Shown here: in pieces, positions 18,284 to 27,666 of the stretch | Layout of the letters: every line of letters begins with the position of its first letter | Position numbering within the stretch: the first letter of the stretch is position 1 | NCBI RefSeq assembly: GCF_010906925.1 | Contig: NZ_VTVE01000001.1 | Location: 558,001-622,000, forward strand | Origin: Pseudobutyrivibrio xylanivorans | GTDB lineage: Bacteria > Bacillota > Clostridia > Lachnospirales > Lachnospiraceae | Direction: 5' to 3' | Length of the DNA: 64,000 bases | Position numbers and translations under genes: made by a program | The notes under the pieces: generated by a model | Seen by the model: only the letters and a program-made list of their open reading frames with translations | Databases searched by the model: none | What the model was told of the DNA's origin: nothing

Positions 18284-19999
18284 ATGGATGACAAAAAAGT
18301 AAAAAGAGGAAGAATTACAATTCATTCTATTTATGTAAAGATTTTGCTACTTATTGTTGTAAGCATAATAGCCTTCATTGTTCTTAATCTTGCATATATT
18401 ATCCCTAGTGCAAAGAAGACAATAAAGACTGTTAATGAGCATAACATGCAGGATTTAGCTACTCTTTGCGCAGAGTTGGTTGAGCAGGAGATAAATGCTA
18501 ATGGCGTTGATGGTGTTACCTACGAGGTCCTTAAGCCGGTACTTGAAGGTAGAGGTCTTAATGGCTTTGAGTCTAGTTATATTTATGTCATTAATGAAGA
18601 AGGAACTTTCATTTATCATAGGAAACCGGATAAATTAGATACTAAAGTTGCAAATGCAGCTATTAATGAATTGATAACTCAGATACCTACAGGGAATTAT
18701 GTCAGCGCGGATATCAGTCATTATACAGATGAAAATGGTGTAGTTAAATATAGTGCATACCAGGTAATTGATTCCACAGGTTGGGTAACAGTCTGCGTTG
18801 CTGATGATACAGAAATGATGGCTGAAATTAACCAGATTAGAAATCTTGGCTTGCTGTTTTCTTGCATAGTGGGAGTAGTTATTTTCATTATTGGTATTGT
18901 ATCTGCTCGTGGAATTACTAATCCTATTGCTATTATTACAGAAATAATAGGAAGAGTAGGCAAGCTTGATTTTACTTCTACAGATGCGCTGGAGCAGATT
19001 GAACACAAAAAAGATGAGACTGGTATTATGGCTCGTGCCGTTGGAGACATGGAGGTCAGCCTTAGAAATATAGTTGAGAGAATAGCAAACACTTCTGTGG
19101 ATTTAGAGGGACATGCCCTTAGACTTAAGGATATCACCATGGAAATTGATTCTGCCAATGCAGACAACTCAGCTACATCACAAGAACTTGCTGCTAGCAT
19201 GGAAGAAACTTCTGCTACAACCGATGTAATTAACGAAAGAACAGCTAGAATTAAGGAAAATGCAGATTCAATTGCCGAGGAAGCTAAGACAGGTGTTGAG
19301 GATGCAGACAAGATAAAGGCGAAAGCAAAGGAAGTTTATATCGATACTATTGCAGCCAAAGAAAAGACAGAAAAGATTTACGAAGAGATCAATACAGAAG
19401 GTCAGGAAGCTCTTGAAAAGTCAAAGGCTGTTACAAAGGTTAATGACCTTGCAATTGCCATCCAGGATATTGCTAGCCAGACTAATCTGCTTGCCCTTAA
19501 TGCATCAATTGAGGCAGCCCGTGCTGGAGAAGCAGGAAAGGGCTTTGCTGTAGTTGCTACAGAAATCGGTGGACTTGCTACTCAGTCAAGCAATACAGTA
19601 GCCGGTATTATGGAAATAGTTGCAGAGGTTCAGTCATCTGTTAATTCAATGAACGCGTGTCTTACAAGGACACTTAGCTACATTGAAAATGATATAGCGC
19701 AGGACTACACTAACTTCCTTAAGATGGCGGATGATTATAAGCTTGATGCAGAAAATTTCTCAGATATTATGTCTAATATTTCTGATAAGATTGATGAGCT
19801 TCAGGAATCCACAACAGAGATTTCTCAGTCTGTAGAGGAAATCTCGCGAACTGTTGGTGAGGCAGCAGCCGCTGTTACAACAGTAGCTGAGAAGGCAACT
19901 GATGTTGCAAACTTATCAGATGGTGTAGTAAAGGTAGTAGGAGAGACAGAGGTAAACTCTGATGAACTGAGAGATATCAAGGATTCTTTCACAATTTAA
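18284..19999 (+). CDS. Methyl-accepting chemotaxis protein
   Basis: 571 aa from ATG 18284, with AAGGAG 7 bases before it. TM1 is at about 14-36. The external region (about 40-185) is of single-Cache type, with [21 protein letters not shown] and [14 protein letters not shown]2 is at about 190-212, then HAMP. The cytoplasmic signalling hairpin tip reads [30 protein letters not shown]-type and is diagnostic. It would sense a small extracellular ligand, often an organic acid or amino acid for Cache domains, and signal via CheW/CheA to flagella. It is transcribed alone. Confidence 0.93.
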   Translation: MDDKKVKRGRITIHSIYVKILLLIVVSIIAFIVLNLAYIIPSAKKTIKTVNEHNMQDLATLCAELVEQEINANGVDGVTYEVLKPVLEGRGLNGFESSYIYVINEEGTFIYHRKPDKLDTKVANAAINELITQIPTGNYVSADISHYTDENGVVKYSAYQVIDSTGWVTVCVADDTEMMAEINQIRNLGLLFSCIVGVVIFIIGIVSARGITNPIAIITEIIGRVGKLDFTSTDALEQIEHKKDETGIMARAVGDMEVSLRNIVERIANTSVDLEGHALRLKDITMEIDSANADNSATSQELAASMEETSATTDVINERTARIKENADSIAEEAKTGVEDADKIKAKAKEVYIDTIAAKEKTEKIYEEINTEGQEALEKSKAVTKVNDLAIAIQDIASQTNLLALNASIEAARAGEAGKGFAVVATEIGGLATQSSNTVAGIMEIVAEVQSSVNSMNACLTRTLSYIENDIAQDYTNFLKMADDYKLDAENFSDIMSNISDKIDELQESTTEISQSVEEISRTVGEAAAAVTTVAEKATDVANLSDGVVKVVGETEVNSDELRDIKDSFTI

Positions 20000-20016
20000 A
20001 AAAATTAAAAACACTG

Positions 20017-20045
20017 TTGACAAATGCAATTAGATTGTGTACAAT
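20017..20045 (+). promoter_or_regulatory. Sigma-A promoter of the redox operon
   Basis: Perfect TTGACA at 20017-20022, a 17-base spacer and TACAAT at 20040-20045. The -10 box lies inside the first OhrR-like operator. Confidence 0.8.
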
Positions 20046-20073
20046 TCAATCATAAGATTGATTGTGCACAATC
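20033..20073. promoter_or_regulatory. Two OhrR/MarR-type operators
   Basis: GATTGTGTACAATT (20033-20046) and the perfectly palindromic GATTGTGCACAATC (20060-20073) are 27 bp apart centre to centre. The first covers the -10 box and the second the start of the transcript. The sequence type (ATTGT...ACAAT) fits OhrR/MarR operators, and an OhrR is the third gene of the operon, so autorepression released by peroxide is the likely logic. Confidence 0.7.
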
Positions 20074-20102
20074 TTTTGCTTGTTCAGAGTGGAGGTTATC
20101 AA

Positions 20103-20969
20103 ATGGAAAGATATGATATCGCTGTTATTGGTACAGGCCCAGCAGGATTAGAGGCAGCCATTACAGCCAAAGTTAGAAATAAATCCGTACTCCTGCTTGG
20201 AAGCAAGGGTTCATCAGACAAGGTGGCTAAGGCCCATACAATTCAAAATTATTTGGGATTGCCTGAGGTATCAGGAGATAAGATGGCACAGGCATTTTTA
20301 GATCATGCCAAGGGAATGGGCATTACTATTACAGAGGACAAAGTAAACGCAGTATATTCCATGGGACAGTATTTTGCTATTCAATGTCACGGCGGCGATT
20401 ACGAGGCGAGCTCAGTTATTATCGCAGCTGGTATGACTGCTATGAAGCCATTTCCAGGTGAAATGGAAAACTTAGGAAGAGGTGTCAGCTATTGCGCAAC
20501 TTGCGATGCTGCTTTATATAAAGGACGTACAGCAATCATTCTTGCTTATGGCAAGGAGGACGAGGAAGAGGCAGAGTTCTTAGCAGAGCGGGCTGAGAAT
20601 GTTACATATATTCCTCAGTACGAGTACGATGGCAAGCTTGGTGGTAATATCATAGTTAAAAAAGATATTAAGCCAGTTTCTATAGAGCAGGTAGCTGATG
20701 GAATGCAGCTTACAGCAGAGGATGGCACATTTGTAGCCGATGGAATATTTATTCTCAGACAGCAGATTGCACCATCTCAGCTTGTACCAGGACTTGCTAT
20801 GGATGGCAATCACGTTCAGGTTGATCGTCAGATGGCTACTAATATTCCGGGATTATTTGCAGCCGGAGATATTACAGGTACACCATATCAGTATATTAAG
20901 GCAGCTGGAGAGGGAAATGTTGCTGCGCTGTCAGCAGTTTCTTATCTTAACAGCCTTAAAAATAAATAA
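20103..20969 (+). CDS. Thioredoxin reductase-like flavoprotein lacking NADPH motifs
   Basis: 288 aa from ATG 20103 (GGAGG 7 bases upstream). FAD-binding GTGPAG is at 10-15, redox pair CATC at Cys131/Cys134, and C-terminal FAD motif FAAGDITGTPYQYIKAAGEG. The NADPH site of classical TrxB (GGGNTA and HRRxxxR) is absent: the same places read LAYGKEDEEEAEF and YIPQYEYDG. This matches what is known of clostridial ferredoxin-dependent flavin thioredoxin reductases (FFTR), which take electrons from ferredoxin. Thioredoxin is the next gene. The alternative is a reductase using another donor. Confidence 0.8.
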   Translation: MERYDIAVIGTGPAGLEAAITAKVRNKSVLLLGSKGSSDKVAKAHTIQNYLGLPEVSGDKMAQAFLDHAKGMGITITEDKVNAVYSMGQYFAIQCHGGDYEASSVIIAAGMTAMKPFPGEMENLGRGVSYCATCDAALYKGRTAIILAYGKEDEEEAEFLAERAENVTYIPQYEYDGKLGGNIIVKKDIKPVSIEQVADGMQLTAEDGTFVADGIFILRQQIAPSQLVPGLAMDGNHVQVDRQMATNIPGLFAAGDITGTPYQYIKAAGEGNVAALSAVSYLNSLKNK

Positions 20970-21023
20970 CAAAAAATGATTAATAGACAACAAAATTTGA
21001 TTAATTTTGAAAGGAGTTATACA

Positions 21024-21335
21024 ATGGTAAAGAAGATTACTACAGCAGAATTTAATTCAATGGATAAGTCAGGTGTTTCAGTTTTAGATTTCAATGCAAC
21101 ATGGTGCGGACCATGCAAGATGCTTGCTCCAGTTCTTGAAGAAGTATCTGAGGAGATGGCTGGACAGGCTAATTTCTACAGCATAGATACAGATGAGAAT
21201 CCAGACTTGGCTAGAGAGTATGGAATCATGAATATTCCTGCACTTGTTGTATTAAAGGATGGACAGAAGGTAGACATGAATGTAGGTTTCGCTCCTAAGG
21301 ATGCACTTAAGGAATTTGTGTCTAAAAATATATAA
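21024..21335 (+). CDS. trxA: Thioredoxin
   Basis: 103 aa. ATG 21024 has AAGGAG 8 bases upstream. Active site WCGPC at about residues 27-31, cis-Pro in NIPALVVLKDG, and the family length. It reduces protein disulfides in the cytoplasm and is the expected partner of the flavoprotein encoded 54 bases upstream. It shares the OhrR-operator promoter. Confidence 0.95.
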   Translation: MVKKITTAEFNSMDKSGVSVLDFNATWCGPCKMLAPVLEEVSEEMAGQANFYSIDTDENPDLAREYGIMNIPALVVLKDGQKVDMNVGFAPKDALKEFVSKNI

Positions 21336-21351
21336 TCAGAGGTGACTAAGA

Positions 21352-21795
21352 ATGGGCGACAAATTTGATTGCTTAAGAATTTCAAATCAGCTATGCTTTC
21401 CACTTTATGCATGCTCAAAGGAGATAGTTAAAAGATACAAGCCATATCTTGATCCCCTTGATCTTACATACACACAGTACATTACTATGATGGTTGTTTG
21501 GGAAGAAAAGGAAATCACTGTCAAGGCTCTTGGTGACAAGCTATTTTTGGACTCAGGAACACTTACACCAGTTCTTAAAAAGCTTGAGCAAAAGGGATAT
21601 GTTAAGCGTGTTCGTTCAAAAGATGACGAGAGAAATCTGATTATTACTTTGACAAAAGAAGGCGAGGGATTAAAAAAGCAGGCATCTGAGATACCTGCTA
21701 AGATGGGTCAGTGTGTTAAGCTTTCTTCAGAAGAGAGTGCACAGCTCTACAATCTCCTCTACAAAGTATTAGGCTGCATGGAGCCAGAGGCTTAG
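21352..21795 (+). CDS. ohrR: OhrR-type MarR family redox sensor
   Basis: 147 aa, a winged-helix MarR protein. The N-terminal LRISNQLCFPLYACSKE has the peroxide-sensing Cys at position 15, as in Bacillus OhrR. LFLDSGTLTPVLKKLEQKGYVKR is the recognition helix and wing, and RSKDDERNLIITLT follows. Cys7 and Cys22 are additional. It is expected to repress the operon through the two ATTGT-ACAAT operators at 20033-20073 and let go when Cys15 is oxidised. The target here is a thioredoxin system rather than the classical ohr peroxidase. Confidence 0.9.
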   Translation: MGDKFDCLRISNQLCFPLYACSKEIVKRYKPYLDPLDLTYTQYITMMVVWEEKEITVKALGDKLFLDSGTLTPVLKKLEQKGYVKRVRSKDDERNLIITLTKEGEGLKKQASEIPAKMGQCVKLSSEESAQLYNLLYKVLGCMEPEA

Positions 21796-22970
21796 AAATC
21801 AAATAAATCGACGTTTTTACGAGCTTGTTCAATGACATCGTCTACAAAAGAGGCGGTGTCATTTTTTATTGTATCCCAATCGATAACTTTTACATTTGAA
21901 AAATCAACTCCTGCATTTTCAAATACATCACCCATATTTTCGTCTTTTGAAATGCGTCCCTTTACATATCCTTCTGCAAGGATCTCATTATTTTTCTTAA
22001 CCTGAATGTCTGAAAGCTCCAGCTTGAATCCTTCTTCTGTATAGTTGAGATATCCATTGCTGTCAATGCTGAAAATATTGCCACCAGAAGTGCTGTAGGT
22101 AATATTGTTGATGTATGCATTAGTGTAGTTGTTTGTTCCGTCACGCTTGATAGTGCATGTAAATGATTCATCATCTGGAAGAGGTGCATAGATTTCCATG
22201 CTATTGCAATCATTTCCGTATATAGCAATATAAGCGCCCTCTGTTTTATAAGAAAGGTCAAAGATGACTTTTCTTGTGTGACACCATTTGTCTAGGAAAA
22301 GAGAGCATTTAATATCGTGGTCAGGTGCGTCCACACCTAAAAGCTCCCAGATAAAATCACCTTCTCCCTGAGGAATAGTGATTGCATATTCTTTGGCTTT
22401 GGTGCCGTCACTATCTATGAAAAACTGGTCAGTTTCTTTAATATCAATACTTCTAACAAAATTCCAGATATTCATTTTGTTTTCGTGGAACCATTCACGG
22501 GTAATATCGTAGTTGAGATTTGGCGCCTTAGGGAAAAGGTCGTCATTTGTATCGAATCCGTATGATAATCCCCCTAGCATAGGGGCTACTAAATAGACAG
22601 TATCATCCTCGGCATAGGCATTTAGCATACCTACATTTAAAACTAGGACATTAAGGTTTGATTCACAGGAAAATTTTTCCTGCTCAGGAGAACGCTGGCC
22701 CTCTATAGAGCCACTGATAGAGTAAGGGAAGCCCTTTACTTTTTTGATATAGGCTGAGCCTTTGTAGTTAATATCTGAATTGGTGTAGTTTCGGAATAAA
22801 TCCTTTAAATCTATTCCGTAGGCCAGATAATCAGAGCTGGTAAGGGTAGACTCAGAGAAATCAATAATAGATAACAAGACCTTTATAGATGGATTAAAAT
22901 CCATCTGAGTCTTGATAAATAAGAATAATATAAAAATAATTAGTATTAGTATTTGATGCTTTTTTTTCAT
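21792..22970 (-). CDS. Membrane-anchored external protein of unknown function
   Basis: 392 aa, no recognised domain. One N-terminal membrane anchor (residues 5-20, ILILIIFILFLFI), then about 370 external residues with alternating beta-type segments (YKGSAYIKKVKGFPYSISGS, DDTVYLVAPMLGGLSYGFD). The start has no Shine-Dalgarno, but it lies 10 bases after the stop of the TPR gene, suggesting translational coupling. Its last codons overlap the ohrR stop by 4 bases in the convergent orientation. Confidence 0.6.
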   Translation of the reverse strand: MKKKHQILILIIFILFLFIKTQMDFNPSIKVLLSIIDFSESTLTSSDYLAYGIDLKDLFRNYTNSDINYKGSAYIKKVKGFPYSISGSIEGQRSPEQEKFSCESNLNVLVLNVGMLNAYAEDDTVYLVAPMLGGLSYGFDTNDDLFPKAPNLNYDITREWFHENKMNIWNFVRSIDIKETDQFFIDSDGTKAKEYAITIPQGEGDFIWELLGVDAPDHDIKCSLFLDKWCHTRKVIFDLSYKTEGAYIAIYGNDCNSMEIYAPLPDDESFTCTIKRDGTNNYTNAYINNITYSTSGGNIFSIDSNGYLNYTEEGFKLELSDIQVKKNNEILAEGYVKGRISKDENMGDVFENAGVDFSNVKVIDWDTIKNDTASFVDDVIEQARKNVDLFDF

Positions 22971-22980
22971 AACAAGGATA

Positions 22981-23928
22981 TTATAGTAACTCTATTGGCG
23001 TGTCGGCAATAGACAATGCGATGGCAGTGTCCATCTCTTGGAGGTGTGTTGCAGCCTCCTTGCTAGATAGAGCAATAGAATTCTCTGCGTATTGAACGCA
23101 AGCCTGGTGGTATTTTTCATTTTCACCAGAATCCTTATAAATCATCATATAGAAGCGTGTGGCTTGCAGCTTAAGATAAAAATCGCCAGCCAGTGTGCCA
23201 TAAGATTCAAGGCTCTGTGCAACAGCTTCCGCTTTGTCATATTCTTTCATGCTGCAGAATGTCTCTATAATGAGCTTGATGTCCTCTAGATAGTCGTTGA
23301 TGGTTATATTGGCACCTTTAATTGATGAAACTAATTCCTCAATATGGTCATAGACATATTTATCGTCTCCGATTTTGTGGTGGTAGCTGGCATTAAGTAC
23401 AGTGAGACTCAAATCATGACTGTGTAAATCGTTTTTCTTGGCAATTTCAGAAGCTCGCTTTATATATGTTTCAGCATCGTTAAAGCGATTCATGTGAAGA
23501 TATGAATATGCAAGGTTGAGGCATGCAGTTAAATAATTGCTAGGAGAATTATCAAACTCCTCCCCATGGTCTTCCAAATCTTGAAGAGCCATTCTGCCAT
23601 AGTTAATTGCACTGTCATAGTCCTCAAGAATCATATAGCGATTGCATATAGTTGTATAAAATAAATGCTTAGCTCCTTTTATTCCATTTTTATCAAGAAG
23701 TGCGAATGCATCCAGACATTTATAGAGCATCTTGGTATCGTAGCCCATGATTCCATAGGCAACAGCAAGTCCTCTTAGTGCCAAAATATATTGAACAGTA
23801 TCGCCCAGTTCCTCATATATACTCTTGGCCATATTTAGGTTGTTTATACCCATCTCTATATTATTAGAACGAACAAGGCTCATGCCCTTGTCGTAATATT
23901 CTTTTGCGATTTGCTGTGTACTAGCCAT
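22981..23928 (-). CDS. TPR-repeat protein
   Basis: 315 aa, soluble, all-helical. Repeating 34-residue patterns are visible: AKEYYDKGMSLVRSNNIEMGINNLNMAKSI-type, then YDSAINYGRMALQDLE, LNLAYSYLHMNRFNDAETYIKRA and YDKAEAVAQSLESYG. TPR superhelices bind peptides or proteins. AGGAGG is 6 bases before the start. It is first in a two-gene operon with the membrane-anchored protein, and divergent from a hybrid histidine kinase, which hints at signalling. Confidence 0.7.
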   Translation of the reverse strand: MASTQQIAKEYYDKGMSLVRSNNIEMGINNLNMAKSIYEELGDTVQYILALRGLAVAYGIMGYDTKMLYKCLDAFALLDKNGIKGAKHLFYTTICNRYMILEDYDSAINYGRMALQDLEDHGEEFDNSPSNYLTACLNLAYSYLHMNRFNDAETYIKRASEIAKKNDLHSHDLSLTVLNASYHHKIGDDKYVYDHIEELVSSIKGANITINDYLEDIKLIIETFCSMKEYDKAEAVAQSLESYGTLAGDFYLKLQATRFYMMIYKDSGENEKYHQACVQYAENSIALSSKEAATHLQEMDTAIALSIADTPIELL

Positions 23929-24137
23929 ATCTGCCTCCTATTCATAAGAAAGTTACCAAATCTTCAATGCCCACTAATTCTTAATTGTAATTATAACATT
24001 ATTCACGAAAATTATTTCAAATAAATTGTGACTATTTTCGTAATTTGTTGTTTTAAAAACTCCGACTAATTATAATTAATTTAAGGCGATTCTATCGTTT
24101 TATGGGGATAAAATAATTATAATTTTGGGGATTAAAA

Positions 24138-26477
24138 ATGAAGAGAACTAGTAGTTTTGTTTACGATATTGTTATTGTAATTGGCGTCATCATCTTTCTT
24201 TTTGTGACAGCCTTATTGTTATTTGGAGAGCAGACCTTACCAGACGAGAGGACATATACACCCCTTAAAATGGAAAATTATTCTGATGGGTGGAAGAGAG
24301 TTATGTCTGATGGAATCAAGTCTGACATTGCAATTCCGGGACAATATCAACCGGAGGAAGAGGCTCCATTTGTAATAGAAAAATCAATTGATGGTATTAC
24401 AAGAGACAATGCATACGTATCCTTCAATACAGCGAAGCAGGATATTGAGGTGTATGTAGGGGATGAGCTACGTTATAGCTATTCAACAAAAAATACTCGT
24501 CTATTCGGAAAAAATAGTCCAGGTATAGCTACTTTTGTTCCTCTTTATCCAGAAGACAATGGCCAGACACTTAAAATTGAATTCATTGGTAACAACAATT
24601 ATTCTGGTGTACTTGGCGAAATTACCATCGGACCACAGGCGGCAATTTTTAGAATGGTTTTTGATGGAGAAAGATATGTTTTACTTCTTACATTATTTTT
24701 ATTAGTGCTTGGTATTATCGCATTCATAATTGGTATTTCTGTAAAATTGGCTTACAACAAGACCTTGCCACTGTTCTTTGCAGGCTGGGTTATTATTTGT
24801 GCGTCTATTTGGTCCCTTGCAGAATCTAACTGCAGACAATTTTTTGTTCCAAACTATTCCCTTTTATCGTATATGACATATTTGAGCCTTATCATGCTTT
24901 CTTTTACAATGGGGCTTTATTTTGACCGTCTTCAGGAAGGCAGATATAGATTTTTTTACATGATTATGGGTGTGCTTGATATGTTTGTGGCTGGACTTGG
25001 AATTTTGTTGCAGTTTATTAATAACACCGATTTAAGTGGCATTTTAATTTTTGCTTTTATTTCACTTGTCATTACTATGGGAGGGTATATTGCCACGGTG
25101 ATTCCTGATATTATTCAGGGCAGGGTAAAAGAGTATATTATGGAGTTTATTGGCATACTGGGTGCTATGGTGGCTGGACTTATTCAGATATACGTTTATG
25201 AAATAGACAAACCTATGACAATGAATGGCTTGATTTTGATGCTTGGACTGTTGTTCCTAATTGTTATGTCTTACTTGCGAGCTCTTAGAGATATTAGAAA
25301 TATGGAACGCAATATATTTGCAGCAGTTCAGGCGCAAGAAGCTAGCACAGCATTTTTGACAAGAATGTCCCATGAAATGCGAACTCCAATAAATGCCATT
25401 TTGGGAATGAACAAAATGATTCTCAGAGAAAGTAAGGAGGAGAAGATTCTCGATTATGCCAGAGATGTAAATGGAGCAGGTAATTATTTACTCGGAATAG
25501 TAAATGAGGTGCTTGATTTAGCAAAAGTAACTGCAGGTAAAATCGAAATAGTTCCAGATGATTACGATCTTATTGAAATGGTACGAGAATGTTATTCAAT
25601 GGTTCGTCCAAGAGCTAAGGCTAATCGCCTATCTTTTGAGGTGGACATGAGTGACGTTCTTCCGGCAAAACTTAGAGGCGATAAAGAGCGTATTATTCAA
25701 GTGATTACAAACCTTCTGACAAACGCTATTAAATACACACCTTCCGGACGAATATGCCTTTCAATTCAAGGAAATATATCGGGGGGGCGTCTTATGCTTA
25801 AAATAATGGTAAGCGACACAGGAATAGGAATTGCAAAAGAAAATATTCCGTATCTGTTTGATTCATTTAATAGAGTTGGAGAGTTTAAAAATTATAAAAT
25901 TGAAGGAACTGGATTGGGACTTACCATTACAAAACAGCTAATTGATTTGATGGGAGGAGAGATATCAGTTGAATCAGAGGTCGGAAAGGGTACTACATTT
26001 ACAGTGGTTATTCCGCAAGAAATTCGCACAGTAGAGCCTTGTGGTATATTCTCTATGGGACCAAATGGTGATAGACGAGTTGCGGATCGCTCAGAGATTT
26101 TTGATGTTATAGGGCGAATTCTTGTAGTTGATGATGTTGCTATCAATCTTAGGGTATTCACAATGCTTTTAAGTAACACAGACATTGTGGTAGATACTGC
26201 AATTAGTGGGGCTGAGGCACTAGAAAAGATAAAGAGGACAAAATATGATTTGATATTCATAGATCATTTGATGCCGGGAATGGATGGACTAGAACTCAAA
26301 GATATAATGGGCAGAATGGATGACAATCTAAATAAGGATACTCCGCTTATTATGCAAACCGCAAATGCGATAGTTGGCGCAAAAGAAAAATATGAGGCTA
26401 TGGGTTTTGCTGATTATATTGCAAAGCCTATTAAGGAAGAAGAGTTGCGTAAACTATTGCGTGAGTATATGATATAA
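24138..26477 (+). CDS. Hybrid sensor histidine kinase with 7TM receptor and REC domain
   Basis: 779 aa. TM1 (10-30), an external region (31-175) with jelly-roll features (VEVYVGDELRYSYS-type), seven further membrane helices (about 178-385, 7TMR-DISM-like), a HisKA domain with phospho-acceptor His412 in MSHEMRTPIN, a HATPase with N-box ITNLLTNAIKY, DTGIGIA and GTGLGLTI, and a C-terminal receiver with Asp709 in IFIDHLMPGMDG and Lys in IAKPIKEEE. No separate output regulator is adjacent. The ligand is unknown; carbohydrate or related ligands are typical for DISM domains. Confidence 0.9.
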   Translation: MKRTSSFVYDIVIVIGVIIFLFVTALLLFGEQTLPDERTYTPLKMENYSDGWKRVMSDGIKSDIAIPGQYQPEEEAPFVIEKSIDGITRDNAYVSFNTAKQDIEVYVGDELRYSYSTKNTRLFGKNSPGIATFVPLYPEDNGQTLKIEFIGNNNYSGVLGEITIGPQAAIFRMVFDGERYVLLLTLFLLVLGIIAFIIGISVKLAYNKTLPLFFAGWVIICASIWSLAESNCRQFFVPNYSLLSYMTYLSLIMLSFTMGLYFDRLQEGRYRFFYMIMGVLDMFVAGLGILLQFINNTDLSGILIFAFISLVITMGGYIATVIPDIIQGRVKEYIMEFIGILGAMVAGLIQIYVYEIDKPMTMNGLILMLGLLFLIVMSYLRALRDIRNMERNIFAAVQAQEASTAFLTRMSHEMRTPINAILGMNKMILRESKEEKILDYARDVNGAGNYLLGIVNEVLDLAKVTAGKIEIVPDDYDLIEMVRECYSMVRPRAKANRLSFEVDMSDVLPAKLRGDKERIIQVITNLLTNAIKYTPSGRICLSIQGNISGGRLMLKIMVSDTGIGIAKENIPYLFDSFNRVGEFKNYKIEGTGLGLTITKQLIDLMGGEISVESEVGKGTTFTVVIPQEIRTVEPCGIFSMGPNGDRRVADRSEIFDVIGRILVVDDVAINLRVFTMLLSNTDIVVDTAISGAEALEKIKRTKYDLIFIDHLMPGMDGLELKDIMGRMDDNLNKDTPLIMQTANAIVGAKEKYEAMGFADYIAKPIKEEELRKLLREYMI

Positions 26478-26536
26478 GAAGGAATTACAAGATATAGTAG
26501 TTCCTGTGTTATGACTAATTTGAAAAGGAGATTATC

Positions 26537-26779
26537 ATGGGGTTTAATCCAGCAGATTTATTTAGAGTGAAAAGTGCAGCTGCGAAATTTAATGCAAATC
26601 ATCCCAAATTGATTCCATTTTTTGGAGCAGCAAAAAACAAGGCTATGACACCAGGCTCGGTAATTGAGATTTCTATCACGGACCCAAACGGAGAGCGGAT
26701 AGAGACCAATCTTCGTGTACAGGAATCTGATGTTGAGTTTATCAATCTACTCACCGAAATAGCCGCTAAGAACCAATAA
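26537..26779 (+). CDS. Small conserved-looking protein, 80 aa
   Basis: AAAGGAG precedes the ATG. The sequence has an N-terminal basic amphipathic helix (NPADLFRVKSAAAKFNANH) and a beta-rich C-terminal half with SVIEISITDPNGERIETNLR and a closing acidic helix. There is no membrane segment or known motif. It is 59 bases after the histidine kinase, so it may be co-transcribed. Function unknown. Confidence 0.6.
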   Translation: MGFNPADLFRVKSAAAKFNANHPKLIPFFGAAKNKAMTPGSVIEISITDPNGERIETNLRVQESDVEFINLLTEIAAKNQ

Positions 26780-26815
26780 AACCGTAAGGAATACGAAAGC
26801 CGTATGGCATACGAA

Positions 26816-26910
26816 AGCCACCATGTAGCTATCAAGCTCTAAGTGTTGTGTAGGTTCACATGTAGTGAACCGGAACAATATCTTAGGCTTGAGAGCGTAA
26901 CATGGTGGCT
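26816..26910. repeat. 95-nt extended hairpin element
   Basis: Perfect outer arms AGCCACCATGT (26816-26826) and ACATGGTGGCT (26900-26910) enclose matching inner arms: TCAAGC/GCTTGA, CTAAG/CTTAG, TTGT/ACAA and GGTTCAC/GTGAACC with a five-base loop. Almost the whole 95 bases fold into one rod. It lies between the 3' ends of two convergent genes and is followed by ATTATTATTATT. Direct copies of ATACGAAAGCC (26791 and 26809) lead into it. It could be a bidirectional terminator, a MITE-like repeat or a small RNA. Confidence 0.75.
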
Positions 26911-26920
26911 ATTATTATTA

Positions 26921-27376
26921 TTATTTAAATTCGAAGAATTTGGTATCCAGCTCTGGGTAGGCACGCTTCATAGAAATCGGCGCACCGGATTTGTTTACGA
27001 AGCAATGGCGGGTCTTAGCTATGGCTCTATCTTCACCAGTAGCTTTATCGTATATACGATAGGCTATTTCCATTTCGTGACCATCGTAAGACAAGAGCTT
27101 GGTATCGATTACAATTGTTTCATCGAATTTCACATTGCTTCTATATTCTATTGACTGAGAGATGATAGGAGAGCTGATTTCCATATCAAGCATCTGCTTG
27201 AATCCAAGTCCCATCTGCTCCATTAGATGCATTCTGGCATCCTCCAACCAGTTTAGATAATTGGATGGATGAATAACTCCCTGTAAATCTGTTTCATGAA
27301 ATTTGGTGTGATGCTCAAAAGGGGTAATTTCAAGCTGCCTCTTTGCACCAGCAATTTCAATTTCTTGTTTTGACAT
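26921..27376 (-). CDS. Acyl-CoA thioesterase, 4HBT (hotdog) family
   Basis: 151 aa. The hotdog signature is clear: HETDLQGVIHPSNYLNWLEDAR, with the catalytic-type Asp followed by GVIH and the hotdog helix, then SIEYRSNVKFDETIVIDTKL. The family hydrolyses acyl-CoA thioesters in the cytoplasm. Its position next to the butyryl-CoA:acetate CoA-transferase suggests short-chain acyl-CoA, but aryl or long-chain substrates are possible. AGGAGGT is 8 bases before the start. It is divergent from the CoA-transferase across a 290-base gap. Confidence 0.85.
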   Translation of the reverse strand: MSKQEIEIAGAKRQLEITPFEHHTKFHETDLQGVIHPSNYLNWLEDARMHLMEQMGLGFKQMLDMEISSPIISQSIEYRSNVKFDETIVIDTKLLSYDGHEMEIAYRIYDKATGEDRAIAKTRHCFVNKSGAPISMKRAYPELDTKFFEFK

Positions 27377-27598
27377 TTGCTTTACCTCCTGATGAATACT
27401 TCTAAATACATTATATCACTATTATTCTTGATGGAATCCTGTTTCTGATATTATTTAGTTACTATTCACAGATACACAATTAATTTTTTTCCCGTCATAC
27501 TTGTTTGTGTGGGAATGAAAATTATTTTTTCATATACGGAGATTAGTGGCTTCACCGTCATGAATAATATTAGACAAGGAAGTCAATTTGAGTTTTTG

Positions 27599-27627
27599 TT
27601 GAAGAGAAGGGCCATAAGTGGTAAAAT
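27599..27627 (+). promoter_or_regulatory. Sigma-A promoter of the CoA-transferase
   Basis: TTGAAG at 27599-27604, a 17-base spacer and TAAAAT at 27622-27627, 39 bases before the start codon; GGAGG sits at 27656-27660. Confidence 0.6.
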
Positions 27628-27666
27628 TCTATTTAATTGATAATTATTTAACGAGCGGAGGTTAGT

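Noticed and set aside
26843-27154. 103-codon frame opposite the thioesterase
   Set aside because: It is antisense to a clear 4HBT gene and begins inside the 95-nt hairpin.
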